Shown in pieces: positions 14,886 through 21,469 of a DNA stretch of 23,445 nt (within the stretch, counting starts at the first letter, position 1; every line of letters begins with the position of its first letter). Source of the DNA: an uncultured Acidobacteriota bacterium (GTDB taxonomy: Bacteria; Acidobacteriota; Vicinamibacteria; Vicinamibacterales; UBA8438); the NCBI GenBank assembly GCA_913043805.1, contig CAJWMX010000003.1:1-23445 (forward strand). The letters are read 5' to 3'. A program made the translations under genes and the position numbers. The notes beneath the pieces are model-generated. The model was given only the letters and a program-made list of their open reading frames with translations, searched no databases and was not told the DNA's origin.

Positions 14886-15295
14886 ACGTGCGTTTTCTCG
14901 CGCACTGGTTGACCACCGGAGTCGCGCTCGGCGTGACGGCGTGGTTGCTGCCCGGTGTCGAAGTCACCTCACTTGCGGCGCTGGCCGTGGCCGCCTTGGT
15001 GCTGGGCCTTGTCAACGCCTTCATCCGCCCGGCGCTGCTACTTCTGACCCTGCCCTTCACGGTGCTGAGCCTGGGACTGTTCTACTTCGTGGTCAACGGG
15101 CTGGCCTTCGGACTAGCCGCCGCGATCGTGCCGGGGTTCGGCGTGACCTCGTTCTTCTCTGCGATACTCGGAGCATTCATGGTCGGACTGGTGTCCTGGT
15201 TCATCGGTATCTTCGGCGGCCCCCGGCGACCCGGGAGTCAGGGGTCGGTCGTGGTCGATGTCCGCCGCGGCGGTGACGGACGGTGGGAGCGATGA
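14882..15295 (+). CDS. YvlD / phage holin superfamily IV-type membrane protein
   Basis: This 137-residue protein has four hydrophobic helices and the hallmarks of the PF04020 family (YvlD/YqhE-like, once named after a mycobacteriophage holin). These are a first helix ending LPGVEVTS, the motif LVLGLVNAFIRPALLLLTLP (about 41-60), LGLFYFVVNGLAF and a terminal LVSWFIG. It is a cellular protein of unknown function, and nothing here suggests a prophage. The C-terminal 25 residues are polar and basic. The GTG start overlaps the oxidoreductase stop and its own stop overlaps the next ATG, so the three genes are probably co-translated. Confidence 0.88.
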   Translation: MNVRFLAHWLTTGVALGVTAWLLPGVEVTSLAALAVAALVLGLVNAFIRPALLLLTLPFTVLSLGLFYFVVNGLAFGLAAAIVPGFGVTSFFSAILGAFMVGLVSWFIGIFGGPRRPGSQGSVVVDVRRGGDGRWER

Positions 15296-15840
15296 GCACA
15301 CGGGCGCACTGGAGTCTGGCGTTCGTCTTCGTGGCTCTTGCCGCCACGCCGGCCGCCGCCCAGCCGGATCGGCTGGAGCTCGGCGGCGGCATAGCGTTCC
15401 TGTCGAGCGATCGGATCACCGACGGCTACGCGGGGGGCTGGTTCATCGACGGGGGGTGGCGGCTGGCGCCAGGGTTGAGCGCCGTCGTGACCGGTGGCCG
15501 CCACCGGGTGACGCAGGACGTCGGATTCTTCGATACCGAGGTGACGTTCGATACGGCCCTAGTCGGGGCCCGCTACCGGTTCGAGGCCGGGGGGATGAGA
15601 CCGTTCGTGCAGGTACTGGTCGGACGGGGCCGGGTTGGAGTGACGGCCCGTGCCACGAGCCCGATCGATACGAGAGGCGACGACGACGCGACGCACGTCA
15701 CCCTGCAACTCGGTGGAGGCGTGGAGGCCCCGCTCAGCGGGTCGCTTCGCCTCCGGGTCGGCGTGGACTATCGACGGGTCGAGGCCGACACCGCACTCAA
15801 CCAGATCGCCATCTCGAGCGGCGCTGTCTTCGGCTTCTAG
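15292..15840 (+). CDS. Small outer-membrane beta-barrel protein
   Basis: This 182-residue protein starts at the ATG of an ATGA overlap with the YvlD-like gene; GGTGGGAG precedes it. A signal peptide ends near ATPAAAQ (about residue 24). The rest alternates polar and hydrophobic residues in strands rich in Gly, Tyr and Phe (LELGGGIAFLS, GWFIDGGWRLAPG, LVGARYRFEAGG, RLRVGVDYRRVEAD). It ends in phenylalanine (AVFGF), the usual signal for BAM-dependent outer-membrane insertion. The pattern fits an eight-stranded OmpX/OprF-N-like barrel. No specific family or ligand is recognised. It converges with the next gene after 19 bases. Confidence 0.8.
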   Translation: MSTRAHWSLAFVFVALAATPAAAQPDRLELGGGIAFLSSDRITDGYAGGWFIDGGWRLAPGLSAVVTGGRHRVTQDVGFFDTEVTFDTALVGARYRFEAGGMRPFVQVLVGRGRVGVTARATSPIDTRGDDDATHVTLQLGGGVEAPLSGSLRLRVGVDYRRVEADTALNQIAISSGAVFGF

Positions 15841-15859
15841 TGGTCCGGCGCCTCGGCCC

Positions 15860-17107
15860 CTACAAGCGCCCTAACAGATCGGTCAGTTTTCGTAGCCGAT
15901 AGGCGCCGTCGGCCGGGTTGTGGTAACCGACCGCGCGCTCGGCGTCGGTCAACGCCGTATCGTCTTTCATCGGCTCGAACTGATGGCCTTCGTGCCACTC
16001 GTTGAACGACGTGATGTGCACCAGAAAGAACCCCTGGTCGACATTGCCCAGGAAGGGGTGTGTCTGGAGCATGAGATTCGCCTGGAGCGTCTCTTCCATC
16101 CTGTTCTCAGCCAGCCGGGCAGCCATCTCGCGTTTTTCTGGTCGCGTCCAGTCGATCGGTTCCGACACGGCCGGCAGGAAGGGCGGGGTCACGTAGCACG
16201 GGTCTTCGACGACCCGGCGCGCCATGTAGTCCTGGCCCGGATTGAGCGGAAAGGCGAACAGGACGCCGACCCGGGTAGAGACCAGCGCGTGGTCCAGCCA
16301 CTGGTCCGGCGAATCAGCCGGGTCATAGACCGAGATACCGTCCATCCCCTGTGCGGCCACACGTTCCGCTTTCGAGGTGTTCGACAGGAGCGTGAGATGG
16401 TCGAAGTCGTCCGCCACGATCGACCGCAGCCGCTCCACCTGACGTCGCCACTCGCTGTCGAGCACGAAGTCGGCGACCGGCTCCAGCTCCCCACGACAGT
16501 TCTCGACCTGCTGCGGAGGCGCCGTGCGGAACAGCTTAAAGACGGGCCCCTGGGTCCGGTCCGCCCGCTCATTGAAGTAGAAGCAGTCCCACCGGCGACG
16601 CTCGCCGAACTCGCGAAGCAGATAGAGGACGTCCTCCGGCATGCGCGTCGCCCGGTCGAGGTTGTACGGCTCGAGGTGAAAGGCGACCTTGATGTCATGG
16701 TCCGCCATCACGTCCATGATGAGCGGGACGGCACGGTCGGAGAAGCTGCCCTGTCCCCACCAGCTAATGTTGATCACGCCGACGCCGGACTCGGCGATCC
16801 AGCGAGCGTGCTGCTCGACCACGGCACGCGACCGCGAGTCGTAGGCGCCGAGGAGCGGCATGGTGTTGGCAGCCAGGTCGACCGGCGGGACGCGGTGCCA
16901 CATCGTCCAGTGGCGAAACGGATCGGCGGCGTACCACGGGTAGTAGTCGAAGACGAAGTGGCGGCGCGGATCCGTATAGCGGGCGCGGAGCAGGTCGCCG
17001 AAGCGGCGCCACGCGAACTGTTCCTGCGCTCCCGCGTGGGCAGCCCCCAGCGCGCCGGTGCCGCCGGCCGCACACAACGAGAGGAACGCGCGACGAGTGA
17101 GGGACAT
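15860..17107 (-). CDS. Secreted GH99-like (endo-alpha-mannosidase family) protein
   Basis: The start is the ATG at 17107, which gives a twin-arginine-like signal (MSLTRRAFLSLCAAGGTGAL, cleaved near AGAQ); the longer frame to 17257 is low-complexity and overlaps the upstream gene. The 415-residue protein shows glycoside hydrolase family 99 features: FVFDYYPWYAADPFRHW (51-67), GVINISWWGQGSFSD (110-124), VAFHLEPY (141-148) and SFNEWHEGHQFEP (367-379). Glu370 and Glu373 have the same spacing as the two catalytic glutamates of bacterial GH99 endo-alpha-mannosidases. The likely role is cleavage of an alpha-mannan-like glycan in the periplasm or outside the cell. Specificity is unknown. It follows the DUF1554 lipoprotein by 13 bases. 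Confidence 0.8.
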   Translation of the reverse strand: MSLTRRAFLSLCAAGGTGALGAAHAGAQEQFAWRRFGDLLRARYTDPRRHFVFDYYPWYAADPFRHWTMWHRVPPVDLAANTMPLLGAYDSRSRAVVEQHARWIAESGVGVINISWWGQGSFSDRAVPLIMDVMADHDIKVAFHLEPYNLDRATRMPEDVLYLLREFGERRRWDCFYFNERADRTQGPVFKLFRTAPPQQVENCRGELEPVADFVLDSEWRRQVERLRSIVADDFDHLTLLSNTSKAERVAAQGMDGISVYDPADSPDQWLDHALVSTRVGVLFAFPLNPGQDYMARRVVEDPCYVTPPFLPAVSEPIDWTRPEKREMAARLAENRMEETLQANLMLQTHPFLGNVDQGFFLVHITSFNEWHEGHQFEPMKDDTALTDAERAVGYHNPADGAYRLRKLTDLLGRL

Positions 17108-17120
17108 CGGTGGCGGAGGC

Positions 17121-17687
17121 CTATTGTTCCACGCAGTAGAGACGACCGGGCTGGTCGCAGGACTGGGTCCCACCCGCGGACCAAGTCGGGCCGATCGGAC
17201 CGAGCACGCCCACCGTGCCCGTGCCCACGGTGGTCCGCCAGCTGCGGCAGCTCGCACCGGACGCGGCAGGCAGACCGCCGGTCTCGGTTCCGGTCCAGAC
17301 CCGGTCTACCGTCCGCGGCTGCACGCCCTGCTCGTCGACGACGATCGGGTTGTTGATCGTGCCGTCCGCCAGATCTGACCAATGGTCGGCCACCCGCACC
17401 CCGGAGGTCATCACGAACGGCAACGCCCCCTGGGTAAAGGTGATGCTGGGCGACACCCCGTCACCGCTCAACCAGGCTCGGAAGGTGCCCGACAGGCCGG
17501 CCGCAGCGGCCAACGACCCACACAGGGCATCGCCGGCGGCCACGCCACCGAAGTCACCCGCCACGGCCTGACTCGTCACGAAGATGACCCGACCCACTGG
17601 CGCCACCTCGGCGGTCGGCGCCGCCGGGCTGTTGCCACAACCTACGACGCTCGCAAGCGCAGCGACACAGACCAGCTCCCGCAGCAA
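17121..17687 (-). CDS. DUF1554-type lipoprotein
   Basis: The main domain (about residues 30-188) matches the DUF1554 pattern found in Leptospira LruC and many environmental lipoproteins: RVIFVTSQAVAGDFGG, ADALCGSLAAAAGL-like spacing, FRAWLSGDG, DLADGTINNPIVVDEQG, VWTGTETGG and a C-terminal LYCVEQ. Several cysteines could form disulfides. I place the start at the TTG at 17687, which gives MLRELVCVAALASVVGC, a short lipoprotein signal with lipobox VVGC; 188 residues. The frame stays open to a GTG at 17840 with a GGTGG before it, but that 51-residue extension translates a repeat-containing spacer and would bury the lipoprotein signal. The function is unknown. The gene is close-packed with the GH99-like gene downstream. 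Confidence 0.72.
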   Translation of the reverse strand: MLRELVCVAALASVVGCGNSPAAPTAEVAPVGRVIFVTSQAVAGDFGGVAAGDALCGSLAAAAGLSGTFRAWLSGDGVSPSITFTQGALPFVMTSGVRVADHWSDLADGTINNPIVVDEQGVQPRTVDRVWTGTETGGLPAASGASCRSWRTTVGTGTVGVLGPIGPTWSAGGTQSCDQPGRLYCVEQ

Positions 17688-17711
17688 CCCCGAATATCGA
17701 GCGTGCGAGCG

Positions 17712-17739
17712 CCCGGAGCCTGAAGCCCGAAGCCTGAAG
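17712..17739. repeat. Degenerate heptamer array (CCTGAAG / CCCGAAG), four units
   Basis: Four consecutive 7-base units read CCCGGAG, CCTGAAG, CCCGAAG and CCTGAAG on the plus strand. They lie in the spacer between the P-type ATPase stop and the proposed start of the DUF1554 lipoprotein. The period is exactly seven and the core is GAAG, as in the array at 3987-4006 when read on the matching strand. Confidence 0.6.
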
Positions 17740-17780
17740 CCGCCGGTCGCTGACGGTAGACATGATTCAGCGACCTTACG

Positions 17781-17813
17781 GAGTTTGTCGGCCACAGCAC
17801 GTTCGACAAACTC
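17781..17813. repeat. Perfect 10-bp inverted repeat in a gene spacer
   Basis: Arms GAGTTTGTCG (17781-17790) and CGACAAACTC (17804-17813) are exact inverted repeats around a 13-base loop. The element lies about 30 bases downstream of the P-type ATPase stop. It could act as a weak terminator or be a small dispersed repeat. I recall very similar spacer sequence in related genomes, which favours a dispersed repeat, but this is memory and not a search. Confidence 0.6.
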
Positions 17814-17842
17814 TGGGATGAAGCCCCGAAGACGTGCCACGT

Positions 17843-20440
17843 TCAGAGTTCCACCTTCCGCAAACGCAGGGCGTTCGAGATCACCGAGAGCGAACTGAGG
17901 GTCATGGCGGCGCTCGCCCAGATCGGGCTGATGAGAACCCCAAGGACCGGATACAAGACACCGGCAGCGACCGGGACCCCGACGGCGTTGTAGACGAACG
18001 CCAGGAACAGGTTCTGGCGGATGTTTCGCATCGTCGCCCGACTCAGCCGGCGAGCCTGCACAATCGACTGGAGATCACCGCGCACCAGGGTGATGCCGGC
18101 GCTCTCGATGGCGACATCGGTCCCGGTCCCCATTGCGATCCCCACAGCTGCCTCGGCCAACGCTGGCGCGTCGTTGATACCGTCTCCGGCCATCGCGACC
18201 ACCGCGCCTTCGGCCTGACGGTCCGCGACGATCCGCTGCTTGTCGGCGGGCAAGACCTCGGCCACAACGTCATCGATCCCGAGCCGCCCGGCGACCGCAT
18301 CAGCAGTGGTCTGATTGTCTCCAGTCACCATCAGCAGCCGCAGCCCCTCGGCACGCAGCTGCGCGATCGCCGCGGCGGTCGTCGGCTTGATCGGATCGGC
18401 TATCGCCAGCAGACCGGCCAGCGCGCCATCCACCGCGACGAAGACGGTGGTCTCTCCTTCTCGCCGTCGGGCCTCGGCGGCCGCGGCCAGCGGTCGCGTC
18501 GATATGCCATGGGCGTCGAGCAGGTCGGAGGTCCCAAGGAGCACCTGGCGACCCTCCACCCGACCGGACACACCCCGGCCGACGTGCGCCTCGAACCCGT
18601 CACAGGGGGGCACCCGAAGCTGGCGCTCGGCCGCCGTCGCCACGATGGCCGCGGCCAGCGGATGCTCGCTTCCGCGCTCCAGACCGGCCGCCAGGGACAG
18701 CAACGTCCCGTCGTCGACACCGTCGGCAGGTTCGACCGCGGTCACGGCGGGCCGGCCCTCGGTCAACGTCCCAGTCTTGTCGACGACGACGGTGTCGACC
18801 TGCTCGAGGAGCTCGAGGGCTTCGGCGTTCTTGACCAGCACCCCCACCCCGGCCCCACGGCCCGTTCCCACCATGACCGCCATGGGGGTGGCCAGCCCAA
18901 GGGCACACGGGCAGGCGATGATCAGCACCGCCACCGCGCTGACCAGAGCCAGCGCCAGACGCGGCTCAGGCCCCCAGAGCGCCCAGGCGGTGAAGGCCAG
19001 CAGGGCCACCGAGACGACAGCTGGGACGAAGTACCGCGCAAGCCGGTCGGCCTGCCGCTGAATCGGCGCTCGACTCCGTTGAGCCTCGGACACCATCGTC
19101 ACGATCTGCGCCAGAAGCGTGTCACCGCCAACCCGCTCGGCCTGCATGACGAGGGTCCCGGTCCCGTTCAGCGTCGCGCCAACCAGTCGATCACCGGAGG
19201 TCTTCTCCATGGGTACCGGCTCGCCGGTCACCATCGATTCATCGACGGCGCTGCGGCCCACCGCGACCGTGCCGTCGACCGGGACCCGCTCACCGGGACG
19301 AATCCGGAGGAGATCGCCCACCCGCACGTCGCTGAGCGGGACGTCCTCCTCGGCATCGCCGACCACCCGGCGCGCCAGCGCCGGCGCCAGACCGAGGAGC
19401 GCCCGGAGCGCGGCGCCGGTGCGGCCCCGCGCGCGTAGCTCGAGCACCTGCCCGAGCAGCACCAGCACGATGATGACCACCGACGTGTCGAAGTAGGGCT
19501 CGACCCCGGTCCCCATGCGGAAGCCGTCGGGGAACGATCCGGGGACGAGGGTCGCCGCCACACTGTAGAGATACGCCGCGCCCACCCCGATCGCGATCAG
19601 GGTGAACATGTTGGGGCTGCGGTTGACGACCGACGTCCAGCCGCGCTCGAAGAAGGGACGTCCGGCCCACAGCACGACCGGCGTCGCGCAGACCAGCTGA
19701 ATCCAGTTCGACAGGGGTCGGCTGATCCACGTGGTGACTTGCCCCCCGATCACCATCTCTGCCATCGCCAGGACGAACACCGGAAGCCCCAGCGCCGCGC
19801 CAATCCAGAAGCGGCGGGTCATGTCGTCGAGCTCGGGGTTGGGTGGCTCCTCGGGCGCCACCGTCCTCGGTTCGAGCGCCATCCCGCAGTCTGGACAGCT
19901 CCCCGGAGTCGACTGCACCACCTCGGGATGCATCGGGCAGGTGTACTCGACCGTGGGCAGCGCGAGGGCGACCTCGGCCTCGAGCGCCATGCCGCAGATC
20001 GGGCAGGGCCCAGGCTCGGACTCGCGGACCTCCGGGTCCATCGGACAGGTAAACACCGCGCCTGGAGGTGGTGGCGCGACCGGGCCGGCGTCCTCGGGAT
20101 GGAGATAGCGGCCTGGATCGGCCTGGAACCTGGTCAGACACCCTTCGCAGCAGAAGAAGTAGGTCTGCCCGTCGTGCTCGCAGTTGTACGAATCGGGCGC
20201 CGGGTCGACCTGCATCCCGCACACCGGATCCACCGCCATCAGCGGATTGTCGACCGACGGCGCCGACGGCGACGGGTCGTCGCCCTGGAGAAACTGGCTC
20301 GGGTCGGCGGCGAACGCGGTGCGGCAGCCGCCGCAGCAGAAGTAGTAGGTGACGCCGGCGTGCTCGTGCTGGTGACGGGCTTTCTCCGGGTCGACCTGCA
20401 TCCCGCAGACCGGATCACGCATGTCGGCTGCCTGTGTCAT
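17843..20440 (-). CDS. Copper-type P1B ATPase with N-terminal YHS and heavy-metal-binding domains
   Basis: This 865-residue inner-membrane pump exports Cu(I) or Ag(I). Core motifs are TGEPVP (405-410), the ion-binding CPC (510-512), phosphorylated Asp554 in DKTGT, SEHP (591-594) and GDGINDAP (752-759). YN (817-818) and MTLSS (846-850) complete the P1B-1 (copper) signature. Instead of an HMA domain, the N-terminus carries two YHS domains (about 9-52 and 71-114; DPVCGMQVDP, YYFCCGGC, YFFCCEGC) and two short heavy-metal-binding domains (about 130-153 and 166-190; TCPMHPEV, CPDCGMALE). No copper regulator or chaperone gene is adjacent. The start is the ATG at 20440; ATG at 20422 is possible. The 139-base divergent spacer to the DUF481 gene holds no gene and no recognised operator. 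Confidence 0.95.
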   Translation of the reverse strand: MTQAADMRDPVCGMQVDPEKARHQHEHAGVTYYFCCGGCRTAFAADPSQFLQGDDPSPSAPSVDNPLMAVDPVCGMQVDPAPDSYNCEHDGQTYFFCCEGCLTRFQADPGRYLHPEDAGPVAPPPPGAVFTCPMDPEVRESEPGPCPICGMALEAEVALALPTVEYTCPMHPEVVQSTPGSCPDCGMALEPRTVAPEEPPNPELDDMTRRFWIGAALGLPVFVLAMAEMVIGGQVTTWISRPLSNWIQLVCATPVVLWAGRPFFERGWTSVVNRSPNMFTLIAIGVGAAYLYSVAATLVPGSFPDGFRMGTGVEPYFDTSVVIIVLVLLGQVLELRARGRTGAALRALLGLAPALARRVVGDAEEDVPLSDVRVGDLLRIRPGERVPVDGTVAVGRSAVDESMVTGEPVPMEKTSGDRLVGATLNGTGTLVMQAERVGGDTLLAQIVTMVSEAQRSRAPIQRQADRLARYFVPAVVSVALLAFTAWALWGPEPRLALALVSAVAVLIIACPCALGLATPMAVMVGTGRGAGVGVLVKNAEALELLEQVDTVVVDKTGTLTEGRPAVTAVEPADGVDDGTLLSLAAGLERGSEHPLAAAIVATAAERQLRVPPCDGFEAHVGRGVSGRVEGRQVLLGTSDLLDAHGISTRPLAAAAEARRREGETTVFVAVDGALAGLLAIADPIKPTTAAAIAQLRAEGLRLLMVTGDNQTTADAVAGRLGIDDVVAEVLPADKQRIVADRQAEGAVVAMAGDGINDAPALAEAAVGIAMGTGTDVAIESAGITLVRGDLQSIVQARRLSRATMRNIRQNLFLAFVYNAVGVPVAAGVLYPVLGVLISPIWASAAMTLSSLSVISNALRLRKVEL

Positions 20441-20579
20441 CGATGGCGTGCTCGTCAGGACCGTTTCAGGGATCGACGCCGGGTCGCTTTACGACGATCC
20501 AGTGGTTCATTCATCATAGTCGTTCGACCGCACGGCGCCCCTCGCCCGGACCCTCAGTGGATCTCACGCACTCAAACGC

Positions 20580-21311
20580 ATGCGCACACTACACGCCGCT
20601 CTGATCTCGCTGGCTGTGATCGCAGTCGTCTCGACCCCGGCAGAGGCCCAGGACCCGGCCGAAGGTCCGTGGTCGGGCAGCGCGGAGGTCTCCGCGGTGG
20701 CGACCACGGGTAACTCTGACACGCGCACCTTCGGGCTCGGAGGCGAAGTCGCCTACGACCCTGGTGGCTGGAGCTGGCTGGCCCGGGCGGCGTATGTGGA
20801 AACCTCCGCCGATGACCAGCTGCGTGCTCGCTCGTTCAATGGTCTCGCCGAAGCCTCCAGGAACGTGTCGGAACGGCTCGAGGTGTATGGGCGAGGCGGC
20901 TATCTCCGAGACCTCTTTGCCGGGATCGCGCGCCGCGTGACGACCGAGGGAGGTCTGGCGTGGGAAGCCGTGGCCGAGGCCTCACACTCGCTGGAAGTGC
21001 TGGCTGGCGCGGGTGTGACTCGGGAGATTCGACTGGTCGGAAACGACCTGACGATATGGACCGCCAACGCCACCGGACGCTATGCCTGGACGCTGTCAGA
21101 CACCAGCGCGATCACCGAAGAGGCGTCGTTCGTCGCCGACTTGAATACCGGCGAGAACTGGCGCTTCGCGAACGAGGTGGCCGCCACCGCGGCGCTCACG
21201 AGCCTCTTCTCGCTCAAGGTCTCCCACAAGCTCAGCTATCTGAACACCCCGGTCCCGGGATTCAAGAGCACGGACACCATCAGCGCGGCGGCGTTGGTGG
21301 CGACCTTCTAG
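20580..21311 (+). CDS. DUF481 (YdiY-like) outer-membrane protein
   Basis: This 243-residue protein has a signal peptide cleaved near PAEAQ (about residue 24) and a DUF481-type barrel. The family opening is present (WSGSAEVSAVATTGNSDTRT, about 31-50, the usual GNS/T pattern after the first strand). It is followed by alternating strands (WSWLARAAYVET, LEVYGRGGYLRD, LEVLAGAGVTREI, LFSLKVSHKLSYLNTPVPGF) and a terminal phenylalanine (ALVATF). DUF481 proteins are outer-membrane proteins, some induced by salt; the function is not known in detail. It is transcribed away from the P-type ATPase and towards the M61 protease. No strong ribosome site is visible before the ATG. Confidence 0.88.
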   Translation: MRTLHAALISLAVIAVVSTPAEAQDPAEGPWSGSAEVSAVATTGNSDTRTFGLGGEVAYDPGGWSWLARAAYVETSADDQLRARSFNGLAEASRNVSERLEVYGRGGYLRDLFAGIARRVTTEGGLAWEAVAEASHSLEVLAGAGVTREIRLVGNDLTIWTANATGRYAWTLSDTSAITEEASFVADLNTGENWRFANEVAATAALTSLFSLKVSHKLSYLNTPVPGFKSTDTISAAALVATF

Positions 21312-21312
21312 G

Positions 21313-21330
21313 TTTCTGGATCGCCAGAAA
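21313..21330 (+). terminator. Hairpin directly after the DUF481 gene
   Basis: TTTCTGG (21313-21319) and CCAGAAA (21324-21330) form a perfect 7-bp stem with the tetraloop ATCG, starting two bases after the stop codon. GG and CC flank the stem and can extend it past a one-base bulge. No T-run follows, so if it terminates transcription it does so weakly or with Rho. Confidence 0.45.
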
Positions 21331-21337
21331 GCCTTGG

Positions 21338-21358
21338 AGGCTGCTGAAGTACCAGCCT
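21338..21358. other. Second hairpin in the DUF481-M61 spacer
   Basis: AGGCTG (21338-21343) and CAGCCT (21353-21358) are perfect inverted repeats with a 9-base loop. It sits between the hairpin after DUF481 and the 105-bp palindromic element. Alone it is short enough to be chance. Confidence 0.35.
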
Positions 21359-21364
21359 GGGCCC

Positions 21365-21469
21365 GGTTTCTTGCCGAGACGGGTGCGTGGCAAGGCGCGA
21401 GGAGGGAGCAACCAGGCGGGTTGTGACCGACGAAGCAACGCCGCCACGCGCCCGTGTCGGCGAAAAACC
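21365..21469. repeat. 105-bp palindromic structured element reaching the M61 stop codon
   Basis: The 27-base outer arms (21365-21391 and 21443-21469) match as inverted repeats at 23 of 27 positions, and two of the four differences are G-U pairs in plus-strand RNA. The inner part contains a further GGCG/CGCC pair and a small hairpin, CAACC (21410-21414 region) with GGTTG. The whole can fold as a branched structure. The right arm ends on the last base of the M61 stop codon, so the element sits exactly at the end of that gene. It resembles a REP/BIME-like or MITE-like dispersed element or a bidirectional terminator. No protein or known RNA family is recognised. Confidence 0.7.

Noticed and set aside
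14882..15295. Phage holin hint of a prophage
   Set aside because: PF04020-type proteins are ordinary chromosomal membrane proteins; no lysin, capsid, integrase or other phage genes are near.
15920..17356. Plus-strand frame of 478 codons opposite the GH99-like gene
   Set aside because: Antisense shadow; the minus strand encodes recognisable GH99 motifs with a Tat-type signal.
17834..19438. Plus-strand frame of 534 codons opposite the P-type ATPase
   Set aside because: Gly/Arg/His-rich mirror of the ATPase with no motif of its own.
20441..20579. Copper-regulator box or promoter in the ATPase-DUF481 spacer
   Set aside because: No dyad resembling CueR or CsoR sites and no well-spaced -35/-10 pair could be found by eye.
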